Below are positions 1-7,007 of a stretch of DNA of 48,699 nt, piece after piece. The stretch is from positions 1 to 48,699 of the forward strand of contig CBFIBG010000093.1 in the NCBI GenBank assembly GCA_965660815.1, in the 5' to 3' direction. How positions within the stretch are numbered: position 1 is the first letter of the stretch; every line of letters starts with the position of its first letter. This DNA is from Glaciecola sp965660815 (GTDB lineage: Bacteria > Pseudomonadota > Gammaproteobacteria > Enterobacterales > Alteromonadaceae). Both the position numbers and the translations under genes were made by a program. Under the pieces are notes generated by a model. It saw nothing but the letters and a program-made list of their open reading frames with translations, ran no database searches and was not told where the DNA came from.

Positions 1-38
1 AAAGCAGTCTCAAATGCTTGTGATACGAGTAATAATCA

Positions 39-257
39 ATGCTAAAAATTAAAAAGTTAATTAAGGTGTCCTTAGTCGTTTATGTAATGATATTAAGTAT
101 TGCATTATTAAAAATAGCAATAAGAGGAGAGTTTGAGACAATAACAATTGCAAAAGCTTTTTCTGGCATCTTCTTGGTTATTCCTTTTTCCGTTATTGCT
201 GCTTTTTTTATTTGCATAAACGACACCGAAGATCAAAAAAAGGGTAATAAGAAGTGA
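39..257 (+). CDS. possible small two-helix membrane protein
   Basis: A 72-residue ORF with two strongly hydrophobic stretches (about residues 9-27 and 40-59) and a short charged, lysine-rich tail. That pattern fits a small inner-membrane protein with two helices. I do not recognise a family. No good Shine-Dalgarno sequence precedes the ATG, and a minus-strand ORF covers most of the same bases, so coding is not certain. It lies alone, far from the parE cluster. No function can be proposed. Confidence 0.35.
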   Translation: MLKIKKLIKVSLVVYVMILSIALLKIAIRGEFETITIAKAFSGIFLVIPFSVIAAFFICINDTEDQKKGNKK

Positions 258-278
258 TATTCTTTTATGCTTGACAGC

Positions 279-320
279 ACCTCTCTTTATGACTAATAAG
301 AACATGTCGCAAAGAGAGGT
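279..320. repeat. 10-bp inverted repeat
   Basis: ACCTCTCTTT at 279-288 is exactly complementary to AAAGAGAGGT at 311-320, with a 22-nt spacer. No U-tract follows on either strand, so it is not a typical terminator. It lies 20 bases after the small ORF at 39-257. Confidence 0.6.
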
Positions 321-492
321 TGTACATAAAATAGCAAAAAGTTCTTCTGAAAATTTGATAATTAAAACTTTTATAAATTATAGAAATAATCGTTTTTTAT
401 ATGCTGTCAGTAAGCAAGTAAATCAAAGTCTAAAGGCAAACTATAAGAGTCTGCTTTTATTATTCATGAACTGTTATTTCAATTTCAGACCG

Positions 493-570
493 AGGGTCCA
501 AAATATGTACTTTGGAGACCCTGATATTCATCAGGGTGACGGGAAGTAATACGTACTAAGGAGACCCAGA
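493..570 (-). repeat. REP-like palindromic intergenic element
   Basis: A 7-bp perfect hairpin (CCCTGAT at 519-525, ATCAGGG at 530-536, loop ATTC) sits beside a second, imperfect one (GGGTC-CAAA near 494-502 pairing with TTTGGAGACCC at 511-521). The 15-mer GTACTTTGGAGACCC (507-521) recurs at 553-567 with two changes. On the minus strand the core reads CACCCTGAT...ATCAGGGTCTC. This resembles short dispersed palindromes with a CACCCTGA/TCAGGGT core common in proteobacterial intergenic DNA. The family assignment is from memory; the hairpins are seen directly. Confidence 0.55.
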
Positions 571-830
571 CAGTAATCAAAATGTCCAGAAAGTATACGA
601 CCTTAAATCTTTCATCAACCCTTAAATGCATTTCAATGAAGAAATTCCTTGCCGCTAATCTCTCCATACGTAAAGGAAATATGCTGTAATTGCAAAGAGC
701 AAGACAGCACTTAAAATCTCAAACTAATCACTTAAGCAGTTTACATTTGAAAAATACACTTCCTAACCTTCGAATTTCTCAAAATCAGAAAGAAAGGCTA
801 ATCGTTAAAACCACTCTCGCAAACTGACAA

Positions 831-914
831 TTTGTCATTATATGCTTTAGTTTGTCACTTTATGGTTTATTGTTTGTCAGCTTATGCTTTACGTTTGTCA
901 ACTTATGGTTTAAT
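831..914. repeat. four tandem ~21-bp iteron-like repeats
   Basis: Four units start at 831, 851, 873 and 894, each opening with TTTGTCA and containing TTATG[C/G]TTTA (unit 2 reads TTTATGG). The C/G base alternates (C, G, C, G), so the array can also be read as two ~42-bp double units. On the minus strand each unit ends in TGACAAA. The array begins 8 bases past the parE stop codon. Unit length, tandem arrangement and the TGACA core resemble replication iterons or multi-copy protein-binding sites, but no rep gene is nearby. Confidence 0.75.
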
Positions 915-922
915 AACCAAAA

Positions 923-2812
923 TCAAACTTGGGCTAAATTTCCTTTGCTTTCAAGCCAAATTTTGCGATCACCGGCGCGTTTCTTAGATAACAACATATC
1001 CATAAGCTCAACCATTTTTTCAGCATCTTCACTACTTAATCTAACTAATCGACGAGTATTTGGATCCATGGTGGTTTCTCTAAGTTGCAATGGGTTCATT
1101 TCACCAAGACCTTTGAAGCGTTGTACATTGACTTTTCCGCGTTTTTTCTCTGCTTCTATTCTATCTAAAATGCCCTGCTTTTCACTTTCATCCAAAGCAT
1201 AAAAAACTTCCTTTCCCACGTCTATTCTAAACAATGGAGGCATGGCTACGAAAACATGGCCTGCATCAACCAAGCTTCTAAAATGTTTGACAAATAGCGC
1301 ACACAACAAAGTTGCAATGTGAAGGCCATCCGAATCTGCATCAGCTAATATACAAATTTTACCATATCGCAAACCACTTAGATCGGGTGAGTCAGGATCA
1401 ATGCCCAGGGCAACTGAAATATCATGAATTTCTTGAGATGCCAGCACTTGGGACGAATCTACTTCCCAACTGTTTAGTATTTTTCCTCGCAGCGGCATTA
1501 TTGCCTGAAACTCTCTGTCTCGTGCTTGTTTCGCCGAGCCACCTGCAGAGTCACCCTCTACCAAAAATAATTCACTTCGTTCGTTATCTTGACCTGAGCA
1601 GTCGGTGAGCTTACCCGGTAAGGCTGGGCCCTGAGTAACTTTTTTACGTGCCACTTTTTTAGACTGGCGCAGACGCTTTTGAGCATTGCTAATGCATAGT
1701 TCCGCAAGCAGGTCTGCAACGTCGGTGTGCTGATTTAACCAGAGACTAAAGGCATCTTTTACTATTCCAGATACAAACGCAGCTGCTTGTCTTGACGACA
1801 GTCGCTCTTTGGTTTGTCCTGCAAACTGAGGATCCTGCATTTTTGTTGACAAAATATAGCAACATCTATCCCAAATATCGTCAGCAGTAATTTTCACTCC
1901 TCGGGGCAATAAATTTCTGAATTCACAAAACTCTCGCATTGCATCCAACAAGCCCTGCCTAAGACCATTGACATGGGTGCCACCTTGAGCTGTGGGAATT
2001 AAGTTTACATAACTTTCTGCCACCATATCACCACCTTCTGGTAGCCAAGTTACTGCCCAATCGGCAGTCTCGCCATTTCCAGAAAAGCTTCCCACGAATG
2101 GAGCGTCGCTTGGTAGCGTTTGAAATTCTTTCAAGCCTTGAGTTAGATAATCTTGCAGACCGTCTTGATAACACCAATTATGGGTTTCTTTGTTAATCTT
2201 ATCTTCAAATTTAATATTTAAACCTGGACATAAAACGGCTTTGGCTCTTAGTACATGCAAGAGTTTTGTGACTGAAAACTTGGATGAATCGAAATATTGA
2301 GGGTTTGGCCAAAAATGCACACGAGTCCCGGTGTTGCGTTTACCACAAGAATCGATAACCGCTAGCTCTTCAACCTTATCTCCATTTTCAAAAGCAATTT
2401 GATGAACTTCGCTATTGCGCCGAATGGTTACTTCTACTCGATTAGACAAAGCATTTACAACTGATATTCCAACACCGTGCAATCCACCAGAAAATTCGTA
2501 GTTTTTATTTGAAAACTTTCCACCGGCATGAAGTTTACTCATGATTAGCTCAACGCCGCTGATGCCCTCTTCTGGATGAATATCAACTGGCATACCTCGC
2601 CCATCATCAATCACTTCTAACGATTGGTCTTCATGAAGCACTACCTTGATATTGCTTGCGTGACCAGCCAAGGCCTCATCGACACTGTTGTCTATTACTT
2701 CTTGACTTAAATGATTTGGTCGCGTGGTGTCGGTATACATACCAGGTCGACGTTTGACCGGCTCAAGACCATTTAGGACTTCAATTGCATCAGAATTGTA
2801 TTGACTAGACAT
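923..2812 (-). CDS. parE: DNA topoisomerase IV subunit B (ParE)
   Basis: ATPase subunit of topoisomerase IV, which with ParC decatenates daughter chromosomes in the cytoplasm. At 629 residues it is nearly the same size as E. coli ParE (630). The GHKL ATPase region is at the N-terminus (DNSVDEALAGHA 41-52, DDGRGMP 69-75, GGLHGVG near 109-115). The TOPRIM domain carries EGDSAGG (419-425) and the metal-binding DADSD (491-495). The ATG at 2812 aligns with the E. coli start; an in-frame TTG at 2830 would add six residues not seen in the family. It is the last gene of the nudF-yqiB-yqiA-parE series, after a gap of about 275 bases that may hold its own promoter. Confidence 0.97.
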   Translation of the reverse strand: MSSQYNSDAIEVLNGLEPVKRRPGMYTDTTRPNHLSQEVIDNSVDEALAGHASNIKVVLHEDQSLEVIDDGRGMPVDIHPEEGISGVELIMSKLHAGGKFSNKNYEFSGGLHGVGISVVNALSNRVEVTIRRNSEVHQIAFENGDKVEELAVIDSCGKRNTGTRVHFWPNPQYFDSSKFSVTKLLHVLRAKAVLCPGLNIKFEDKINKETHNWCYQDGLQDYLTQGLKEFQTLPSDAPFVGSFSGNGETADWAVTWLPEGGDMVAESYVNLIPTAQGGTHVNGLRQGLLDAMREFCEFRNLLPRGVKITADDIWDRCCYILSTKMQDPQFAGQTKERLSSRQAAAFVSGIVKDAFSLWLNQHTDVADLLAELCISNAQKRLRQSKKVARKKVTQGPALPGKLTDCSGQDNERSELFLVEGDSAGGSAKQARDREFQAIMPLRGKILNSWEVDSSQVLASQEIHDISVALGIDPDSPDLSGLRYGKICILADADSDGLHIATLLCALFVKHFRSLVDAGHVFVAMPPLFRIDVGKEVFYALDESEKQGILDRIEAEKKRGKVNVQRFKGLGEMNPLQLRETTMDPNTRRLVRLSSEDAEKMVELMDMLLSKKRAGDRKIWLESKGNLAQV

Positions 2813-3021
2813 AGAAAATTTTACACTCAATTCATATTGTAATTATTGTTTGGAAGCACTTTTCTAAAATTACTTGGAAAGCTCTGCTTCAACTTTGCGT
2901 AGCTGAGTATCGGACGTTGAAAGGTGCTTGACTAAAAAGAACCCCTTGAACTCTTTCACTGTATATAAATCCAATACTAACAAGCAATATCGTTTTAAAC
3001 AATACAAAGTATTTGTAGCGA

Positions 3022-3037
3022 CTTGGTCGTGACCAAG
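3022..3037. promoter_or_regulatory. 16-bp palindrome upstream of parE
   Basis: CTTGGTC and GACCAAG flank a 2-base centre, giving a compact, nearly perfect palindrome in the yqiA-parE gap, about 210 bases upstream of the parE ATG. It could be an operator or a short mRNA hairpin. No known motif is recognised. Confidence 0.35.
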
Positions 3038-3086
3038 CATTATTTAACAGTAAAGGTGAATCGTCCTCAATACTTAGATATGCTCA

Positions 3087-3683
3087 TTAGCTATATAGGA
3101 ACTGAAAAATCTTTGGCAAATATGACTCATAATTAATAAAACTATGGTTGCCGCCCTGCTCAATCAATAAGTTTGAGCGAGAATATTTGTCTTCTGCGAG
3201 TTTATAATCAAGCGTTTCATCACCTGTTTGTAGCAGTACCATGTATTTTTCAGGTCGTTTTAAAATGTGTTGATGCATTTCAGATAAACAATGTAGGTGG
3301 TGTTGATGAATGTAAAACACCTCTTGAGTGTATGGGTTAATATGCTTTCCCATATAGTGTTCAAGTAACTCGACAGGAGTTACCGCAGGGTTCACCAGTA
3401 CGGCTTTGGCTTTGGTATCTAAAGTAGTTTTAAAGCAGTACTGCTCCAAACAATAAGTTGATAAAAAGCCGCCCATCGAACTTCCAATGAATCCAACCTG
3501 CTCTCTATTTAAAGTGCGCATGAGAGAGTCTATTGCACGCTTTGTCTTAAAAATATCACCAGACAACTCAGGTATATGAACATTAAGTGAAGGATAGTAT
3601 TTCTTAGCAAAAGATAAAGTATGCTGTGCTTTTTCCGACCTTTTCGAGGATAAGAAACCGTGAAGATAAACTAAGTGCTGCAT
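3087..3683 (-). CDS. yqiA: YqiA-type alpha/beta-hydrolase esterase
   Basis: A 198-residue cytoplasmic alpha/beta hydrolase of the YqiA family. The oxyanion-side motif YLHGFLSS lies at residues 6-13. The nucleophile elbow GSSMGG gives Ser69, and Asp155 (GDET) and His180 (GGNHSF) complete the triad. E. coli YqiA is a similar-size esterase active on short acyl substrates; its physiological substrate is not settled. Here it lies 75 bases after yqiB. In E. coli cpdA sits between these two genes, but no room for it exists here. The Shine-Dalgarno match is weak. Confidence 0.9.
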   Translation of the reverse strand: MQHLVYLHGFLSSKRSEKAQHTLSFAKKYYPSLNVHIPELSGDIFKTKRAIDSLMRTLNREQVGFIGSSMGGFLSTYCLEQYCFKTTLDTKAKAVLVNPAVTPVELLEHYMGKHINPYTQEVFYIHQHHLHCLSEMHQHILKRPEKYMVLLQTGDETLDYKLAEDKYSRSNLLIEQGGNHSFINYESYLPKIFQFLYS

Positions 3684-3758
3684 TTAAATAATTACATGTA
3701 GAAAAAACTACAGAATAAATGCCAAGCTTTGTTTAAGCAAGCTTTCAAACGGTACAAA

Positions 3759-4184
3759 TTAATTTTCAGTGGATGCAAGTCTTTGACTCAGGCAAAAATG
3801 CAGCCACTCAGCCAAAAAAACATTGACCATAAACTTTTCGTTTCGTTGATGCATATTTAAGTTTGGGTATTCATAAACGGGTTTGAGGCTTTGCGTTCGT
3901 TGAGAGCTAAGCACTTCCGCTACTTTGGCATCGTGATAAAGACGAACAGTCATTGTTGGGCGCAAAAAGCTTGGTGTGTTCGTGGTCACTTGAGAAATTT
4001 CAATAGTACTGGTGTAACGAGTTGACTCTAAAATAATGAGTTTGTATTCAAATCCTCTAGCCGCCTCAAACGTATAGCTCAAATCAGCAGTGTCGCAATC
4101 AGGGAGTAATTTAAGCATGCACACATAGTTGTGCTCGCAAGTGGCGAGAATACTAGGAAGATGTGGCACGTATTTTTTAGTCAA
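3759..4184 (-). CDS. yqiB: DUF1249 family protein YqiB
   Basis: A 141-residue protein that closely follows E. coli YqiB along its whole length. Conserved blocks are ESTRYT (53-58), MTVRLYHDAKVAEV (78-91) and the MHQRNEK segment (111-117). The family's function is unknown. No signal peptide or membrane segment is visible, so it is probably cytoplasmic. Its ATG lies nine bases after the nudF stop codon, so the two genes are almost certainly co-transcribed. Confidence 0.93.
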   Translation of the reverse strand: MTKKYVPHLPSILATCEHNYVCMLKLLPDCDTADLSYTFEAARGFEYKLIILESTRYTSTIEISQVTTNTPSFLRPTMTVRLYHDAKVAEVLSSQRTQSLKPVYEYPNLNMHQRNEKFMVNVFLAEWLHFCLSQRLASTEN

Positions 4185-4193
4185 TGTTTTGCC

Positions 4194-4805
4194 TTACTTT
4201 ATGTTCCAAAGTTTTAATAATTTTGCTTTATTTAGCAACAACCACTGAATTGCAATGATTGCTGTGCTGTTGTCGATTTTGCCACTTTCCAAATAATCTT
4301 TTGCTTGCGCAAAAGGGACTCTTAGTACTTTTATATCTTCGGCTTCAGTATCTAATCCATGAATACCTTTTGCAGTATTTGCATCTACTCGAGCAATAAA
4401 TAACTCTATACGCTCAGTACTAGCCCCAGGAGTAGTCAGATAAGAGGATATCTTTTTCAAATCGGTAATATTGATTCCCGCTTCTTCTTTAGCTTCACGA
4501 TAACAAACCTCTTCTGGGGTTTCTCCCTCGTCAATAATACCTGCGACCACCTCAATCAACCATGGGTTACTCGTTGTTTCCATCGCCGGAAATCTAAATT
4601 GTTCAAGCAACACCAGCTCATCTAATATCGGGTCGTAAGGCAACACACCAACCGCGTGCCCCCTTTCGAACACCTCGCGTTTTACCAAGCCGCTCTGGCC
4701 ACCGGCAAATAAAGGGTGAGTAAATGCATATCTGTTATATTCAAAGAAACCTTTATACAAAACTTCTTTAGACTTAACTTTTACGTCTTTTTTGGTAAAG
4801 CTCAT
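4194..4805 (-). CDS. nudF: ADP-ribose pyrophosphatase (NudF)
   Basis: A Nudix hydrolase that splits ADP-ribose into AMP and ribose 5-phosphate. The protein has 203 residues. The Nudix box spans about residues 89-111: Gly89, Glu95, then REAKEEAGI from 103, with the metal-binding glutamates at 104, 107 and 108. The family-specific proline-rich region after the box is consistent with ADP-ribose rather than mutT-type specificity. It is the first gene of the leftward cluster and diverges from tolC; a 9-bp palindrome at 4866-4888 lies in its upstream region. The start is the only ATG that gives the usual N-terminus. Confidence 0.94.
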   Translation of the reverse strand: MSFTKKDVKVKSKEVLYKGFFEYNRYAFTHPLFAGGQSGLVKREVFERGHAVGVLPYDPILDELVLLEQFRFPAMETTSNPWLIEVVAGIIDEGETPEEVCYREAKEEAGINITDLKKISSYLTTPGASTERIELFIARVDANTAKGIHGLDTEAEDIKVLRVPFAQAKDYLESGKIDNSTAIIAIQWLLLNKAKLLKLWNIK

Positions 4806-4865
4806 TGGTAATGTGACCTATCGTTCGCCAATAACTCAGACTCTGTGTGAGATTATTCTCTAATT

Positions 4866-4888
4866 TTGATATTCACATGGAATATCAA
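4866..4888. promoter_or_regulatory. 9-bp palindrome upstream of nudF
   Basis: TTGATATTC (4866-4874) and GAATATCAA (4880-4888) flank ACATG. It lies 61 bases upstream of the nudF ATG, where it could be an operator or a leader hairpin. There is no U-tract, so termination is unlikely. Confidence 0.45.
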
Positions 4889-5140
4889 GTTACCATACTC
4901 GATTTACAGTGAGTCGGATACAATAACTCAAAATATATCAATAGTAAAAAGTGACCTCATTAAAACTGTAAACCAAGAGTAAAGGTCCTGGGATAATCTT
5001 AGTTAATATAATTTAATGGAAAAATGGCAAACCTATAATCTGTGAAGGCGAGTATAATCTACGGTAGTCACTTGGGATTGAAGTATTAAAGATTAAGGGG
5101 ATAGAGTATACTGAGTAATTAATCTCTTTGCAGAAAATGA

Positions 5141-5180
5141 TAAGTGTAACCAGCAGAAACATAACATTCTGTTACACTTA
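5141..5180. promoter_or_regulatory. 10-bp inverted repeat upstream of tolC
   Basis: TAAGTGTAAC (5141-5150) and GTTACACTTA (5171-5180) are perfect complements separated by 20 bases. AGAA and TTCT inside extend the pairing past a 4-base bulge. It ends 100 bases before the tolC ATG. The spacing suits either a dimeric regulator binding two half-sites or an mRNA hairpin. No specific regulator is identifiable. Confidence 0.5.
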
Positions 5181-5280
5181 ATCATGGTTTGATACAAGCT
5201 ACCATTATTAGAAGTCAACCAAATACATTAGAATCTTAAATCAACGTTATCTTATATAAAAATTCGTAGAGCAAACATCA

Positions 5281-6684
5281 ATGAAAAAAACATTAGTATC
5301 TATAGTCCTCGGTCTTACCTTGAGCAGCGGCGCTTACGCAGATGATCTCGCCACCGTGTTTGAACTCGCTAAAGCCAACGACCCTATTTTAAACAGGGCT
5401 GAAGCACAAAAAGAAGCCGCTTATGCGGGCATTGATATAAGCCGAGCAAACTTGCTTCCTCAATTATCCGCCAGCGTCGGATACTCCACTAGAACCAATG
5501 AATTTTTTAGACAAAGTTTTGTAGACGAATCGACAATTTTAGAGCAAACCGGCGAAAGTGATTCAGATACGTTTGATTACGGTATAAATCTAACCATGTC
5601 ATTATATGATCACGCAAACTGGCTAGGGATGGATAGAGCTGAATTGGTAGCACAACAAAGTGATGCGAATTTGGGCGCAAGCTTACAAAATTTGATGGTT
5701 CGAACAGTCAATGCATATCTTGCCGTGCTGAGAGAACAAGATAATGTTGAATTTGTAAAAGCAGAATTAAAAGCTATTGAACGCCAACTAGAACAAACAA
5801 AACAAAGATTCGAAGTGGGATTAACGGCAATTACCGATGTGCATGAAGCTCAAGCCAACTTTGACAATACAGTGGCAAGACAAATCAGAGCTGAAAACTT
5901 ACTCGAACTAAGATTGGAAGAGTTAAGAGAAATAACGGGCAAATATCATAACGAAATTTCAGTGCTAGACACTCAAGTATTTTCTGCTACCAATCCAGAT
6001 CCTGCTGACGTAACAAGTTGGTTGAAGCTAGCGGAAGAGAAAAACCTCAGTTTATTGGCTCAACGGTTTGAAAAAGACATCGCTGATCAGGACATTGATA
6101 TTTCTAGAAGTGGCCACTTGCCTACACTTTCATTGAACGGTTCTTATACCGAAAATGACAATAAGAACGAAACAACTGGCTCAATAACGAACCTCAGCAC
6201 AGGGTCTTCTGTACCCTTCGAACAGACGGAAAACCCACCACGTTTGAGTTCATCTAATATTGGGATCCGTTTAAACGTTCCTTTGTATCAGGGCGGCAGG
6301 GTAACGGCACAAACTGACCGAGCAAGAGCTAATTACGTAGTTGCGAGCGAAAATTTAGAGTTAACTTATCGACAAACGGTACGCCAGGTTCGTAGCTCAT
6401 ACAACGATGTTAAAGCGTCAATTTCAACCATCAGAGCGTTAGAGCAGTCTGTTGTATCCGCAGAAAGTGCCCTTCAAGCAACGGAAGCCGGGTTTGATGT
6501 CGGTACACGTACCATAGTTGATGTGCTAAATAGTACTCGAAATTTATTTGATGCTAGACGAAATTTGGCTGATGCAAGGTATAATTTTATTGTTTCAATC
6601 GTCAGTTTAAAAAACGCCGCTGGCACCTTAACTCAAGAAGATTTGCTTGCTATCAATAGTGTGTTAAAACCCGCTACAAGCTAA
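5281..6684 (+). CDS. tolC: TolC family outer-membrane export channel
   Basis: Outer-membrane channel for tripartite efflux pumps and type I secretion. The 467-residue protein has a signal peptide (MKKTLVSIVLGLTLSSGAYA, cleavage near residue 20) and two homologous outer-membrane-efflux-protein halves, as in TolC: long helical segments around residues 100-215 and 330-460, with the conserved VDVLN block near 420. Its place next to nudF matches E. coli. As the only TolC in the window it is a plausible partner for the HlyD/ABC exporter at 17.8-21.4 kb, which is inference. The Shine-Dalgarno sequence is weak. Confidence 0.94.
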   Translation: MKKTLVSIVLGLTLSSGAYADDLATVFELAKANDPILNRAEAQKEAAYAGIDISRANLLPQLSASVGYSTRTNEFFRQSFVDESTILEQTGESDSDTFDYGINLTMSLYDHANWLGMDRAELVAQQSDANLGASLQNLMVRTVNAYLAVLREQDNVEFVKAELKAIERQLEQTKQRFEVGLTAITDVHEAQANFDNTVARQIRAENLLELRLEELREITGKYHNEISVLDTQVFSATNPDPADVTSWLKLAEEKNLSLLAQRFEKDIADQDIDISRSGHLPTLSLNGSYTENDNKNETTGSITNLSTGSSVPFEQTENPPRLSSSNIGIRLNVPLYQGGRVTAQTDRARANYVVASENLELTYRQTVRQVRSSYNDVKASISTIRALEQSVVSAESALQATEAGFDVGTRTIVDVLNSTRNLFDARRNLADARYNFIVSIVSLKNAAGTLTQEDLLAINSVLKPATS

Positions 6685-7007
6685 TTATTACCCTTAGATA
6701 AATGAACTACTAATAACGGCTCAATGCTTTAACACAAGGCATTGGGTCTAGTTCTATGTATATGTATCATTTGAACGGCTAAGAATACATTCCTCCTACA
6801 ACATAAGTTAATATAATGATAAGTAAGGCTGGCTCTGGCCTTACTTATCATTATCGAGGCACCTTTGACTGCATTTAAGCGACATCTGTGACAAAGTGCT
6901 CGATATTACTGCGCTATTACCCTCTTAAGAACAATTACGAAGCGCTCTTGAACTGGATATTTTTATCTTCAAATCATTGGTTTAAATAATATTTATACTT
7001 ATGTAAC
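6685..7007. other. tolC/ldh intergenic region
   Basis: About 320 bases without a gene. The main feature is the long hairpin at 6813-6854. A TATACT hexamer at 6994-6999 lies only eight bases before the first ATG of the next gene. If it is a real -10 element, the first ATG would be almost leaderless and the ATG at 7041 more likely. Confidence 0.5.
6813..6854. repeat. 17-bp perfect hairpin after tolC
   Basis: ATAATGATAAGTAAGGC (6813-6829) pairs perfectly with GCCTTACTTATCATTAT (6838-6854) across an 8-base loop. It starts about 130 bases past the tolC stop. No T-tract follows on either strand, so it is not a standard intrinsic terminator. It may stabilise the tolC 3' end or be a dispersed palindrome. 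Confidence 0.65.

Larger units (their letters stand above)
258..922. other. non-coding stretch of about 660 bases with repeats
   Basis: No convincing gene is visible. The stretch holds a 10-bp inverted repeat (279-320), a REP-like palindromic element (about 493-570) and a four-unit repeat array (831-914). ORFs here overlap these repeats and look spurious. It lies downstream of parE, and no intrinsic terminator for parE is apparent. Confidence 0.6.
4806..5280. other. nudF/tolC divergent intergenic region
   Basis: About 475 bases with no gene. It holds two inverted repeats, listed separately, one near each gene. A TATACT hexamer at 5107-5112 could be a -10 element for tolC, but no good -35 element pairs with it. 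Confidence 0.6.

Noticed and set aside
271..549. 92-residue plus-strand ORF
   Set aside because: It runs through the 10-bp inverted repeat and the REP-like element and has no recognisable domain or ribosome site.
485..667. 60-residue minus-strand ORF
   Set aside because: Its C-terminal part is a translation of the REP-like palindrome; such ORFs are common artefacts.
831..914. CRISPR array
   Set aside because: Repeats are contiguous with no unique spacers, and no cas gene is present.
2870..3040. 56-residue minus-strand ORF between yqiA and parE
   Set aside because: Composition is protein-like, but it is short, has no ribosome site and matches no family I know. Chance is likely in A/T-rich DNA.
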